From Mycolicibacterium bacteremicum (GTDB lineage: Bacteria; Actinomycetota; Actinomycetes; Mycobacteriales; Mycobacteriaceae), in contig NZ_CALUAE010000001.1 of NCBI RefSeq assembly GCF_943913955.1, positions 62,001-126,000 of the forward strand: DNA of 64,000 bases, written 5' to 3'. Position numbers and translations under genes: made by a program. The notes under the pieces are model-generated. The model was not told the DNA's origin. It searched no databases and saw only the letters and a list, made by a program, of their open reading frames with translations. Shown here in pieces: positions 53,935 through 62,643 of the stretch. Numbering within the stretch: the first letter of the stretch is position 1; each line of letters starts with the position of its first letter.

Positions 53935-55008
53935 TCAGAACGCGTACCGGATCCGGCACGTCGGCAGCTTCGCGGCCACCAGATCGGTCAACTGCGCCAC
54001 CCACCGGCTCTTCCACGTCGTCTTGTAGCGGACGTTCCACTGGCCGTTCTGGCTGCGCTTGAGTTGTTGCAGGTCGGGCCGCCAGAGCAGATCTTCGGCC
54101 TTAGGGTGCCAGCCCATGTTCACCTCGTGCAGCGCCTCGTTGTGCGTCAGGAAGATCACCTCGACGGCGAGTTGGGCCTTGGTGCGGTCATTGGTGTTGT
54201 CCGCGATCTGCTCGAGCAGCTCCGACCATTCGGCCAGCCAGTTCTCGTGCACCACGACCGGACTGAAGTTCAGGTGGACCTCGTAGCCGGCGTCGACGAA
54301 GTCGTCGATGGCCGCGATCCGGTCGGCGATCCGGGAGGTACGGATGTCGACCAGCTTGGACGTCTCGGCGGGCATCAGGCTGAAGCGGATCCGGGTACCG
54401 CCGCGCGGGTCGTATCCGAGCAGTTCGCGGTTGACCAGCTTGGTGGCGAAGCTGGCTTTCGCGTTGGGGGTCCGGGTGAACAGCGCCACCAGGTCACGCA
54501 CATTGTCCGAGACCAGCGCGTCGACCGAACAGTCGTTGTTCTCCCCGATGTCGTATACCCAGCGCGACGGATCGCATTGATTGGGAACGGTTTTGGGGCC
54601 TTGACGGGCCGCATGCCGTTCCAGGTAGCCGATGATCTTCTCGATGTTGGCGAACACCGTGATCGGATTGGCATAACCCTTGCGCCGCGGCACATAGCAG
54701 TAGGAGCACGCCATCGCGCAGCCATTGGCGGTGGACGGCGCGATCCAGTCACTGGACCGTTCGTTGCGACGGGCCGACAGACTTTTCTTCTCCCCGAGCA
54801 CCAGGACTTCGCGTTTGATCTTGACCCAGTCCTCGACGTTGCCCGCGTTGCCGTAGAGGCCCGGAATCGACTGATGCGAGGGCACTTCGATCAGCTCGGC
54901 ACCGGCGAACCGATCGAGTACCTGCCGGGCACGCGGGAACCGATCGATATCCGGTTCCAGATAGATCCGTTTGACATCGAGCAGGCGGTGGGCCAGGTCC
55001 GTGGACAC
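53935..55008 (-). CDS. Spore-photoproduct-lyase-like radical SAM protein
   Basis: A 357-residue radical SAM enzyme. The [4Fe-4S] motif is Cys97, Cys101, Cys104 in NGCAMACSYCYV. The N-terminus (KRIYLEPDIDRFPRARQVLD), EVLVLGEKKSLS and RFSLMPAETSKLVDIRTSRI resemble the SplB family that repairs the UV spore photoproduct in Bacillus. Mycobacteria are not thought to make such spores, so it may repair other thymine lesions or do something different. The GTG start lies 3 bases after the F420-type gene's stop. Confidence 0.82.
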   Translation of the reverse strand: MSTDLAHRLLDVKRIYLEPDIDRFPRARQVLDRFAGAELIEVPSHQSIPGLYGNAGNVEDWVKIKREVLVLGEKKSLSARRNERSSDWIAPSTANGCAMACSYCYVPRRKGYANPITVFANIEKIIGYLERHAARQGPKTVPNQCDPSRWVYDIGENNDCSVDALVSDNVRDLVALFTRTPNAKASFATKLVNRELLGYDPRGGTRIRFSLMPAETSKLVDIRTSRIADRIAAIDDFVDAGYEVHLNFSPVVVHENWLAEWSELLEQIADNTNDRTKAQLAVEVIFLTHNEALHEVNMGWHPKAEDLLWRPDLQQLKRSQNGQWNVRYKTTWKSRWVAQLTDLVAAKLPTCRIRYAF

Positions 55009-55011
55009 CGA

Positions 55012-55965
55012 TCAGCGTAACTGCGGGAGGACGTCGCGCTGCCAGGCGGTGAAGAAGCCGTCCATGTCCGGACCCATCTGCGAGACATACACCTCATCGA
55101 TACCGGCTTCCAGGTACTCGCGCACCTGCGCGGCATGCTTGTCCGGGTTCGGCCCGCACGCGACGGAGTCGGCGATGTCCTGTTTGGGCACCAACTGCTG
55201 CAGCGCAGCGAAATCCTTTGGCCGCGGCAGGATCTGCGAGGTCTGCCCCGGCAAGCCCTGGTTGCCCCAGATCCGGTGGGCGGTGTCGACGGCGGCATCG
55301 GCATCGTTGTCCCAGCACACCTTGGTTCCGGCCTGCACCGGCTTGTCCCCGCCCCCGGACTCGCGGAACGTCTTCACCAAGTCGGCCTCCGGCGTGACCA
55401 GGACATAACCGTCGCCGATGCGACCGGCGAGTTCGGCGGCCTGCGGCCCGAATCCCGAGACGTAGATCGGTAGCGGCTCTTCCGGGCGGGTATAGATGCG
55501 CGCCTCCTGCACCTCGTAATGGACACCGTGGTGGCTCACCTCGTCCCCGCCGAGCAGCAGCCGGATGACGTCGATGGACTCTTCGAGCATCTCCAGCCGC
55601 ACCCCGACCGACGGCCATGGGTCGCCGAGGATGTGTTCGTTGAGCGCCTCGCCACTGCCGACGCCGAGTACGAACTTCCCGTCCAACTGCACCGCGGCGG
55701 TCGCGGCGGCCTGGGCGATGATCGCGGGATGGATTCGCATGGTCGGGCAGGTCACCGCGGTCGACACCGGCAATGAGGTGGCTTCCGACAGCGCACCGAT
55801 GATGCCCCAAACGAACGGACTCTGGCCCTGTTCGTCGTTCCACGGATGAAAGTGATCCGAGATCCACAATGCCTCGAAGCCCGCGTCTTCGGCCCGTTTG
55901 GCCTGGTCAATCAGCTGTTTGGGGGTGAACTGCTCACACGAGAGGAAGTATCCGATCTTTGCCAT
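55012..55965 (-). CDS. F420-dependent luciferase-like oxidoreductase (G6PDH-type)
   Basis: A 317-residue LLM protein close to the F420-dependent glucose-6-phosphate dehydrogenase group: ISDHFHPWNDEQGQSPFVWG carries the conserved HxxW region, followed by GVGSGEALNEHILG and IYVSGFGPQAAELAGRIGDG. It uses coenzyme F420 as hydride carrier; the sugar-phosphate pocket is not certain. It is followed, 3 bases on, by the radical SAM gene on the same strand. Confidence 0.87.
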   Translation of the reverse strand: MAKIGYFLSCEQFTPKQLIDQAKRAEDAGFEALWISDHFHPWNDEQGQSPFVWGIIGALSEATSLPVSTAVTCPTMRIHPAIIAQAAATAAVQLDGKFVLGVGSGEALNEHILGDPWPSVGVRLEMLEESIDVIRLLLGGDEVSHHGVHYEVQEARIYTRPEEPLPIYVSGFGPQAAELAGRIGDGYVLVTPEADLVKTFRESGGGDKPVQAGTKVCWDNDADAAVDTAHRIWGNQGLPGQTSQILPRPKDFAALQQLVPKQDIADSVACGPNPDKHAAQVREYLEAGIDEVYVSQMGPDMDGFFTAWQRDVLPQLR

Positions 55966-56048
55966 GGCGCAGGACTACCCCGCCGGGGCGCGTTTACTCC
56001 CGACGCGGCTTCGGGTAACCCGCCGTCAACGAGATGGAGGTCAACGAG

Positions 56049-56501
56049 ATGCGAAGCGGAAAGCATGCGCGGCGGATGTCGCACAGCACGACGATCAGCT
56101 TGACGATCTCCTTCGCCGTCGCGTTCGCTGCGGTGGTCACCGCGCTGGTGATGAACATGCTCGGCACAGCCGGCCCGGCGCCCGCGCAGCAATCGGCGCC
56201 GGCGCCGGTGGCCAGCGCTGTGCAGCCCGTGATGCAGGAGGGCCGCCTCATCGCGGTATCGCCCACCTCGCTGACCGCGATGGGTGCCGACGGTGTCGCG
56301 CGGACCTTCCTGGTCGACGGGCAGACCCACGGGATCACCCCGGCCGGCAGCCAGATGGGTGGGACCGCGGGCGCCTTCGCCGTCAATGACGAGGTCTCGA
56401 TCATCGGGGTCGCGCGGGGTGGGGACAAGGTCGCCACCACCGTCGTGCACCGCGACGCGGCGGGTCCGCAGGGTCCGCCGATGGACTACGCCCTGCCGTG
56501 A
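56049..56501 (+). CDS. Small membrane-anchored protein with extracellular beta domain
   Basis: A 150-residue protein. One N-terminal transmembrane segment (TTISLTISFAVAFAAVVTAL) is followed by a Pro/Ala/Gln linker and a small beta-rich domain (EGRLIAVSPTSLTAMGADGV... VNDEVSIIGVAR) resembling DUF5666-like modules. GGAGGT lies before the ATG at 56049. Its 3' end overlaps the convergent TetR gene by 16 bases. Function unknown. Confidence 0.6.
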   Translation: MRSGKHARRMSHSTTISLTISFAVAFAAVVTALVMNMLGTAGPAPAQQSAPAPVASAVQPVMQEGRLIAVSPTSLTAMGADGVARTFLVDGQTHGITPAGSQMGGTAGAFAVNDEVSIIGVARGGDKVATTVVHRDAAGPQGPPMDYALP

Positions 56502-57202
56502 TGGCGGGCGCGCGCCACGTCGGCGGCGCCGTTACCGGTGATCAACCACAGCGTTGCCAGGCTGGACACCAGGTCATCGATGTCGATATCGGCGGTGCCG
56601 TTGACGTAGGCCAGAATTGCATCGGCCGTGCCGCCGATGATGAAGGCCGGTGCGACGCGGGCCAGCGGGTCGGCTTCCAGTTCGACATCGTGCACCGTGC
56701 GCGCATGGCCGACCAGAACGGCGGTCAGGCCGTTGCGGACACTGTCTCGATGTTGTTGCACCGCAGCCGAACTCGATACCGACCCCAGTAGCACCCGGGC
56801 CTTCTGCGGATCGGCGGTCAGCGTGCGCACCGCCGCGTCGACTGCGACATGAGCTTGCCGCTCCAGTGGTTCGGTCAGCGCCCCGGCCACCGCCGCCAGG
56901 GTGGTGTCGCGCACCTCGGCTGCGATCCCGTCCACCGCGGCATTGGCGACCTCGTCGAGGTCGGTGAAATTCTCGTAGAAGTAGCGCTTGTTCAGGCCCG
57001 CGGCGGCGCACAGCTTGTCGACGGTCATGGTCCGCCAGGCGTTGTCGGCCATTGCGGCCACTGCGCTCTGGAGCAACCGGGTGCGTCGTTGCAGGCGACG
57101 CTCGTCTGCGCTGCGCCCGGCATAGCTGCGCTGCGGGGTCCCGGACATCACGAGATCGTCGCACCTGGGCGGACCTTCCCGCGAACTGCCCGTTGACACC
57201 AT
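56486..57202 (-). CDS. TetR-family regulator of the P450 cluster
   Basis: A 238-residue TetR protein from the ATG at 57202; an ATG at 57148 is an alternative. DNA-binding domain: LLQSAVAAMADNAWRTMTVD and AAAGLNKRYFYENFTDLDEV. The gene is divergent from the three-gene P450 unit, with an inverted repeat in between, so repression of that unit and itself is likely. The ligand is unknown. Confidence 0.8.
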   Translation of the reverse strand: MVSTGSSREGPPRCDDLVMSGTPQRSYAGRSADERRLQRRTRLLQSAVAAMADNAWRTMTVDKLCAAAGLNKRYFYENFTDLDEVANAAVDGIAAEVRDTTLAAVAGALTEPLERQAHVAVDAAVRTLTADPQKARVLLGSVSSSAAVQQHRDSVRNGLTAVLVGHARTVHDVELEADPLARVAPAFIIGGTADAILAYVNGTADIDIDDLVSSLATLWLITGNGAADVARARHHGRA

Positions 57203-57224
57203 CCGAGCATTCTGGCACGGTTCG

Positions 57225-57245
57225 GTACCAGACATAAAGTGGTAC
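57225..57245. promoter_or_regulatory. Inverted repeat GTACC-N11-GGTAC, candidate TetR site
   Basis: Perfect 5-base arms with an 11-base spacer lie 29 bases before the start of the downstream gene and in front of the TetR gene. The length fits a TetR operator. Confidence 0.5.
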
Positions 57246-57273
57246 GCGATCGTGCCTGATACGGAGGAGACCC

Positions 57274-57960
57274 ATGACCACCTCGCGCATCGCCGCGCAG
57301 CAACCGAGCACGGCCACGCCGCCTGGACTTTCGGTACTCGACGACCTACGCCGCACCGCCGAGACCACCCCGGTGCTGGCGCGCCGACTGGGCTGGGACT
57401 ACCTGCGTGAGCTCGGGCAGGCCGGTCGTCTCGACCAGTTGGCTGCGTTGTTCGCCGACGGGCACGCCCCGGCGGGACCGGACGGTCCGATGGAGGGCCT
57501 GATCATCGGCAAGCTGTTCGGCATCCCGGAGACCTACCTGGCCAACCCGTTGATGAAGATCGATCCGACCTGGCGCGGCAAGACCTTCGACATCGCCTCC
57601 GGCACCGGCTTCAATCGGCTGTCCCCGCTGGGCCGGTTCTCGCTGCGCGCGGTCGCACCGCTCTACACCGGTCTGCGCCGAGTGGGCCGCGAGACCATCG
57701 GCTTCGCATTTCGACACCGGATCGACACCGCCGCCATCGCGCCGTTCATCCAGGTACGCGCGTTGGATTACGGCGTCGAGGAGTACCGCAATCCCGCCGT
57801 CCGGACCTTCCCGATCAAGCGGACCCGCGACGAAGTCGTCGAACTGACGCCGGGCCTGTACCTGGGCCGCGCGCTGCTCACGCTGCCCAGCGGCGAAATC
57901 CGGTTGATCGCGTACTTCGGTCTGCGTGAGTTCAGCGACGAGAAGGCCGCCCGGGCATGA
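57274..57960 (+). CDS. Conserved hypothetical protein of P450/SDR cluster
   Basis: A 228-residue soluble protein with no recognised catalytic motif. It contains DPTWRGKTFDIASGTGFNRL, RHRIDTAAIAPFIQVRALDY and GLYLGRALLTLPSGEIRLIA, suggesting a mixed alpha/beta lipocalin-like or DUF4334-like fold. GGAGGAG precedes the ATG. The stop overlaps the SDR start (ATGA), so it is co-translated with SDR and P450 and probably takes part in the same lipid or steroid conversion. Confidence 0.6.
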   Translation: MTTSRIAAQQPSTATPPGLSVLDDLRRTAETTPVLARRLGWDYLRELGQAGRLDQLAALFADGHAPAGPDGPMEGLIIGKLFGIPETYLANPLMKIDPTWRGKTFDIASGTGFNRLSPLGRFSLRAVAPLYTGLRRVGRETIGFAFRHRIDTAAIAPFIQVRALDYGVEEYRNPAVRTFPIKRTRDEVVELTPGLYLGRALLTLPSGEIRLIAYFGLREFSDEKAARA

Positions 57961-58766
57961 TCACCCTCGACGGCGCGGTCTGTTGCATCACCGGTGGGGC
58001 GCGCGGCATTGGGAAGGCCACCGCCACCGAACTGGCCCGCCGCGGCGCCAAGGTGTGGATCGGCGATCTCGATATCGATGAAGCAGCCAAGACCGCCGCC
58101 GAGATCGGGGCCAGTGCAGTACATCTTGATGTGACCGACCCGGTCAGCGTCGCCGCCTTCCGCGACGCGGCCGCCGTCGACGGCCCACCCGCCATGCTGG
58201 TGAACAACGCAGGCATCCAGTACATGGGCGCCTTCGTCGGCACCCGCCTTGAGCTCTACCACCGCGAGGTCGCCGTCAACCTGATCGGACCGATCAACGG
58301 CGTGCACGCCTTTCTGCCGGGCATGCTGGCACGCAATCACGGGCACATCGTCAACGTCGCCTCGATGGCGGCCAAGGTGACCACCCCCGGAATCTCGGTG
58401 TACTGCGCCACCAAGTACGCCGTCGCCGCGTTCTCCCGCTCCATCCGCGCCGAGATCGCCTCGACCGCAGTGACACTGAGTACGGTGATGCCGACCGCAG
58501 TGCACACCGAGCTGACCGCCGGCGTGGCCCTGGAACTGCTGCCCACCCGCCAGCCCGAAGACATCGCCACGGCCATCGCCGACAGCGCACAGCGACCACG
58601 CCGCGAGATCACCGTGCCGCGCTGGCTGGCACCGATGGGCACCATCGAGGAGGCCACCCCGGAACCGGTGCTGCAGGCGCTCAAACGCATTGCGACCTTC
58701 CGGCGCCCGCCCGGGGAGTACGACCCCGATGCGCGGCGCCGCTACCTGGACCGGATCGGGCAATGA
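57957..58766 (+). CDS. Short-chain dehydrogenase/reductase (classical)
   Basis: A 269-residue SDR: GAVCCITGGARGIGKATATE for the cofactor loop, NNAGIQY, NVASMAAKVT and YCATKYA with the catalytic Ser, Tyr and Lys. The start overlaps the hypothetical gene and the stop overlaps the P450 start (ATGA). Oxidation of the alcohol formed by the P450 is a natural step. A similar TetR/SDR/CYP136 grouping is known in M. tuberculosis (Rv3057c-Rv3059 region), from memory. Confidence 0.86.
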   Translation: MITLDGAVCCITGGARGIGKATATELARRGAKVWIGDLDIDEAAKTAAEIGASAVHLDVTDPVSVAAFRDAAAVDGPPAMLVNNAGIQYMGAFVGTRLELYHREVAVNLIGPINGVHAFLPGMLARNHGHIVNVASMAAKVTTPGISVYCATKYAVAAFSRSIRAEIASTAVTLSTVMPTAVHTELTAGVALELLPTRQPEDIATAIADSAQRPRREITVPRWLAPMGTIEEATPEPVLQALKRIATFRRPPGEYDPDARRRYLDRIGQ

Positions 58767-60205
58767 CGACGCTACTGCCGGCCGAGCAGTTGGCATCGGC
58801 GAAGTTGCACCTGCAGGCCGCCGCGGCCGCGGTGACGTCTCGGTACCCGAGCCAGGAACATCCGTTGGCCCGGCCGCCCGACGGATCCGGACTCAAACCG
58901 GTGCTCGGCAACTACGGATTCCCGGTCATCGGGCACGTGCTGAGTTCGATCGTCGAACCGCTGGACTTCGCGCGACGGCGGTACGAGCGCTACGGTCCGG
59001 TGTCCTGGGCCGGCGGTGTCGGATTCCGGATCGTGCAGTTGATGGGGCCGGAAGCTTTGGAGACGGTGTGGGTCAACCGGGACAAGGCGTTCTCCAGCAC
59101 CCGCGGGTGGGCGCCGGTGATCGGACCGTTCTTCCACCGCGGCATCATGCTGCTCGATTTCGAAGAGCACCGCGACCACCGGCGTATCATGCAGCAGGCG
59201 TTCACCCGGTCCGCACTCGACGGATATCTGAGCCTGATGCGTCCCGGGATCGCGCGCACCGTCGAAAGTTGGCCGGCCACCGATCGATTCCCGTTCTACG
59301 ACGGGGTCAAGAAGCTGCTGCTGGACCAGGCCGCCGAGGTGTTCGTCGGAGCACACCTCGGCGCCGAGTCCGACCGGCTGTCCGAGGATTTCCACGACAC
59401 CGTGTGCGGTGGCCAGGCGCTGATCCGCGCCGATGTCCCCGGCGGGACCTGGGCCCGGGGGCTACGGGCCCGCGAGCGCCTGGAGCGTTACTTCGCCGGG
59501 CAGGTGGCGGCGCGGCGGGCCGGTGACGGCGTCGATCTGTTCTCGATGCTGTGCCACAGCCGAAGTGCCGACGGTGACCGGTTCAGCGATCAGGACATCG
59601 TCAACCACATGATCTTCCTGCTGATGGCCGCCCACGACACCAGTGCGATCGCGATCTCCATGCTGGTCTACGAGTTGGCCCGCAACCCCGACTGGCAGCA
59701 CCGGCTCCGCGAAGAGGCCTGGAACATGCCGAACGACGAACTGAGCCTGGACAACCTGGACCGCGACTACCCGCTACTGGACGCCGCGTTCAAGGAGGTC
59801 TTGCGCATGTACGCACCGGCGGGCACCCTCTTCCGCCAGGCGGTCAAGGACACCGAGGTGGCCGGTCACTACATCCCACGCAAGGCCCAGGTGGCGATCA
59901 ACGTCTACGCCTCGATGCGGCTGGGCGACTGGTGGCCGGACCCGGACCGGTTCGATCCCGACCGCTTCACCGATGGTGGCGCCGATTTCGGGGCCGTCAG
60001 CCGATACGCCTTCGCACCGTTCGGCGGCGGCGTGCACAAGTGCCTGGGTCAGCAGTTCGCCGATATGAACGTCAAGGCGGTGATGCACCGGTTGCTTCGG
60101 CGATTCGTGTGGTCGGTGCCCAAGGGTTACCGTCCCCGGATGACCTGGGGCACCGGTCCGACACCGGCAGACGGGTTGCCGGTGTCGCTGCGTCGGTTGG
60201 ACTGA
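58763..60205 (+). CDS. Cytochrome P450 (CYP136-like by context)
   Basis: A 480-residue P450, longer than the one at 7328. The I-helix reads LLMAAHDTSAIAISML (AHDT), K-helix EVLR, and the haem loop FAPFGGGVHKCLGQQ carries the axial Cys427. The unusually long N-terminus and fungal CYP51-like haem motif resemble mycobacterial CYP136. It completes the hypothetical-SDR-P450 operon. Confidence 0.87.
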   Translation: MTTLLPAEQLASAKLHLQAAAAAVTSRYPSQEHPLARPPDGSGLKPVLGNYGFPVIGHVLSSIVEPLDFARRRYERYGPVSWAGGVGFRIVQLMGPEALETVWVNRDKAFSSTRGWAPVIGPFFHRGIMLLDFEEHRDHRRIMQQAFTRSALDGYLSLMRPGIARTVESWPATDRFPFYDGVKKLLLDQAAEVFVGAHLGAESDRLSEDFHDTVCGGQALIRADVPGGTWARGLRARERLERYFAGQVAARRAGDGVDLFSMLCHSRSADGDRFSDQDIVNHMIFLLMAAHDTSAIAISMLVYELARNPDWQHRLREEAWNMPNDELSLDNLDRDYPLLDAAFKEVLRMYAPAGTLFRQAVKDTEVAGHYIPRKAQVAINVYASMRLGDWWPDPDRFDPDRFTDGGADFGAVSRYAFAPFGGGVHKCLGQQFADMNVKAVMHRLLRRFVWSVPKGYRPRMTWGTGPTPADGLPVSLRRLD

Positions 60206-60207
60206 TC

Positions 60208-60702
60208 TCAGCTGTTGAGCGACCAGATCGAGTAGTTCAGTGCGGTCGCGAAGAGCACCCACGCCAGATACGGGACGAGCAGGACCGCGGAGACGCGGTG
60301 CACCCGCCAGAACAACGCGATGGTCGCGGCCACCGCGATGTCGAGCAGCAGGATGTCGACGAGCGCCACACCGCGCCATCCGAACCCGAAGAACAGCGGC
60401 GACCACAACAGGTTCAGGATCAGTTGCACCGCGTAGACGATGATCGCCGGACTGCCGGGCCGCGGGTCGCGTCGCCATACGAGCCATGCCGCGACCGCCA
60501 TCAACACGTACAGCACGGTCCACACCGGACCGAACACGTTCGGCGGCGGCGCCCAATCCGGTTGGGCCAGTTGTCCGTAATCCCCTGCGGCGTCGATCGA
60601 TGCCAGCCCGCCGAGCGCAGCGACCAGCGCGACGGCGATCAGTGACACGATGAGCGCGGGGATGTGGTTGGACCGGCTCGCGGTCGGTGTTTCGGAGGTC
60701 AT
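60208..60702 (-). CDS. tspO: TspO/MBR-family tryptophan-rich sensory protein
   Basis: A 164-residue protein with five helices. Family marks: LAQPDWAPPPNVFGPVWTVLYVLMAVAA and VYAVQLILNLLWSPLFFGFG. TspO binds porphyrins and sterol-like ligands and has stress roles. ATG 60702 is chosen since the conserved region starts soon after; upstream in-frame starts lie in the operator region. Divergent from the MarR gene. Confidence 0.87.
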   Translation of the reverse strand: MTSETPTASRSNHIPALIVSLIAVALVAALGGLASIDAAGDYGQLAQPDWAPPPNVFGPVWTVLYVLMAVAAWLVWRRDPRPGSPAIIVYAVQLILNLLWSPLFFGFGWRGVALVDILLLDIAVAATIALFWRVHRVSAVLLVPYLAWVLFATALNYSIWSLNS

Positions 60703-60770
60703 CTGCGTCCATTTCTGCTCACTGCTCGGCACGGTTGCGGTGCTGACACACTCTTGGGTGACTCCACCAT

Positions 60771-60792
60771 ATTGTTCAGCCTGCTGAATAAT
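60771..60792. promoter_or_regulatory. MarR-type operator ATTGTTCAGC-CT-GCTGAATAAT
   Basis: A 22-base inverted repeat with one mismatched pair lies between tspO and the MarR gene, 30 bases before the MarR start. The size and AT-rich ends fit a MarR dimer site controlling both genes. Confidence 0.65.
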
Positions 60793-60821
60793 TGCAAGTG
60801 TCGGTGAACGAGAGGTCGGCA

Positions 60822-61265
60822 ATGGACGACTTGGACGGCTGGCCGACGGGTCGGCTGCTGTCGATGGCGGCGCGGCTCGTCGAGCAGTCCTGGGAACACG
60901 TGCTGCGCGAATACGACCTGTCCAGCGCGGGGCTGGTGGTGCTGCACGTGGTGGCCGCCGGTCCGGCGACCCAACGCGAGATCGCCCACGCCTGCCGGGT
61001 GACCGATCAGACCGCGAGCCGCACGATCGAACGGTTGGAGCGTCTCGGGTACGTCAGCCGTCAGGTCGATCCACGTGACGAACGGCGCAAGTCGGTGACG
61101 AGTACCCCGTCCGGCCGACGGGTGTATGACGCGCTGCTACAGCGCGAGCGACACGATCCCGGGCTGGTGGCCGCGATCGGAGATGACGAACCGGTGCTGC
61201 GGCGGATGCTGCTGGAGTTGATCCGGAAGCAGCAGGCGCAACACGGCTCCGAGACCACCGCCTGA
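60822..61265 (+). CDS. MarR-family transcriptional regulator
   Basis: A 147-residue MarR protein. The winged helix is clear: TQREIAHACRVTDQTASRTI, ERLERLGYVSRQ, then the wing DPRDERRKSV. AGAGG precedes the ATG at 60822; GTG 60804 is an alternative. It faces tspO with a shared palindrome, so it probably represses tspO and itself in response to a small ligand. Confidence 0.87.
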   Translation: MDDLDGWPTGRLLSMAARLVEQSWEHVLREYDLSSAGLVVLHVVAAGPATQREIAHACRVTDQTASRTIERLERLGYVSRQVDPRDERRKSVTSTPSGRRVYDALLQRERHDPGLVAAIGDDEPVLRRMLLELIRKQQAQHGSETTA

Positions 61266-61271
61266 CTGGCG

Positions 61272-61526
61272 TCACGCCCCGGACGGGACCGGATAGCGGT
61301 CGTTGATATCGGCGTTGGAGGCTTTGCGGGCGCAATGGGCGCAGCAGAAGATCCCCTCGTCCGACTCGACGCCGTGGCCGAGTATGCGGCAGTTGCAGTG
61401 GGCGCATTCGGGTGCGAGCTGGACGGCCGCGCATTCGACACTGTCGAAGGTCGCTGAACGCCCGTCCGCGAAGGTCACCGAGAACGCCTTGTCGTAGTCA
61501 TTGCCGCAGGTGTCGCAGATGGCCAT
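61272..61526 (-). CDS. Metallothionein-like zinc-ribbon protein
   Basis: An 84-residue cysteine-rich protein. An N-terminal CDTCG pair, then the block ECAHCNCRILGHGVESDEGI followed by FCCAHCARK, resemble the prokaryotic metallothionein/zinc-ribbon group. Nine cysteines and two or more histidines could bind Zn2+ or Cu+. GAGGAG precedes the ATG at 61526. It is divergent from another small zinc-ribbon gene. Metal storage or a folding chaperone role is possible. Confidence 0.75.
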   Translation of the reverse strand: MAICDTCGNDYDKAFSVTFADGRSATFDSVECAAVQLAPECAHCNCRILGHGVESDEGIFCCAHCARKASNADINDRYPVPSGA

Positions 61527-61696
61527 TGCACGCTCCTCATATCGTCGTATCGCAATCCCGGCACGGGTGCCCGCGACACCGGACCTCAAACGGATGCCCG
61601 CCCGCCTGCCCGTCGCGCGGACTGCCGGACCAGGGATTACGTTCGCGCGGAATTGGGTACCAGTGTCCGCGCACACACGGGCGTAGGAGGTCGGCC

Positions 61697-61861
61697 ATGA
61701 GGACAACGGTGGAACGGGGCAAGGCACGCTGCCCCCGCTGCGGTCGGCAGGCCGACTATTCCTTCGCCTCAGGTGAATCCGACTCGCTGTGGTATGAGGT
61801 GCACTGCGGCGGATGCGGTCATGATCATGCCGAGCAGACCGGCGTCTTCGAAGCCGCATGA
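61697..61861 (+). CDS. Small zinc-ribbon protein
   Basis: A 54-residue protein with two CxxC pairs (ARCPRCGRQ and VHCGGCGHD) and several histidines near the end, a typical treble-clef or zinc-ribbon unit. TAGGAGGTC precedes the ATG at 61697. Its end overlaps the convergent dioxygenase gene by 37 bases. Function unknown; it may accompany the metallothionein-like protein divergent to it. Confidence 0.6.
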   Translation: MRTTVERGKARCPRCGRQADYSFASGESDSLWYEVHCGGCGHDHAEQTGVFEAA

Positions 61862-62637
61862 TCTTCTGACGCGGCATCGCTGACCATCCCGCGGTGCAGC
61901 ACCCGGTCACCGACGACACCGGTGTGGTCGGCACAGTGCATGACGCACCGGTTGTCCCACATCACGACGTCCCCAGGCGCCCACCGATGCCGCAGAACAT
62001 TGCCGGCGCGCGTGGACAACGCGAACAGATAGCGCAGGGTCTGGGCGGCCTGCTCGTCGGTCATTCCGCTGACGGCCACACACCGCTGCAGTGCCGAAAG
62101 ATACAGCGACATGCGCCCGCTCACCGGATGGCGACGCAGAATGGGATGCTGGGCCGAGGCCTCCTGCCCCTCGGCGGGCGTGACACCGGTCGCGATGTGC
62201 GTGACAACGCGTCCCGCCAGACCGTCGCGGATGTTGCCGGGCAGCGCCTCACACGCGCGGTACTGGCTGCTGAACAGGGTCTGCCCGCCCTGGTCCGGGA
62301 CGGTCACCGCGCGTAACGCGGTGTAGGCGGGCGGTACCCGCACGTAGCTGGTGTCCACATGGAAGGTCGAGCGCGGTGGCCGCGTGCGGCCCACGTTGCT
62401 CACCACGTTGAGATCCGGATGGGTCGGCACCGGTGTCTCACCATCGGTGAACCGGAGGTCGCCGAAGCTGCGCAGGAACCGCAGTAGCGCATCGTCATCG
62501 GTGTGCTGATCACGCAGGATCACCACACCATGGTCGGCCAGTACCGTTCGCAGCCACGTGACCTGTGGCGCATCAAGGGCGTCGACCCGGATTCCGGTCA
62601 CCTCGGCGCCCAGCGGCGTCAGGGCTGTGGCGTGCAT
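61825..62637 (-). CDS. TauD/TfdA-family Fe(II)/2-oxoglutarate dioxygenase
   Basis: A 270-residue dioxygenase. The iron facial triad is His93, Asp95 (FHVDTSYV) and a distal His234 (NRCVMHCADH), with an Arg in LHRGM for 2-oxoglutarate. TauD relatives hydroxylate taurine, amino acids or peptides in biosynthesis. It follows the ATP-grasp gene by 6 bases on the same strand, so an amino-acid or peptide substrate is plausible. Confidence 0.85.
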   Translation of the reverse strand: MHATALTPLGAEVTGIRVDALDAPQVTWLRTVLADHGVVILRDQHTDDDALLRFLRSFGDLRFTDGETPVPTHPDLNVVSNVGRTRPPRSTFHVDTSYVRVPPAYTALRAVTVPDQGGQTLFSSQYRACEALPGNIRDGLAGRVVTHIATGVTPAEGQEASAQHPILRRHPVSGRMSLYLSALQRCVAVSGMTDEQAAQTLRYLFALSTRAGNVLRHRWAPGDVVMWDNRCVMHCADHTGVVGDRVLHRGMVSDAASEDHAASKTPVCSA

Positions 62638-62643
62638 ATGTCG

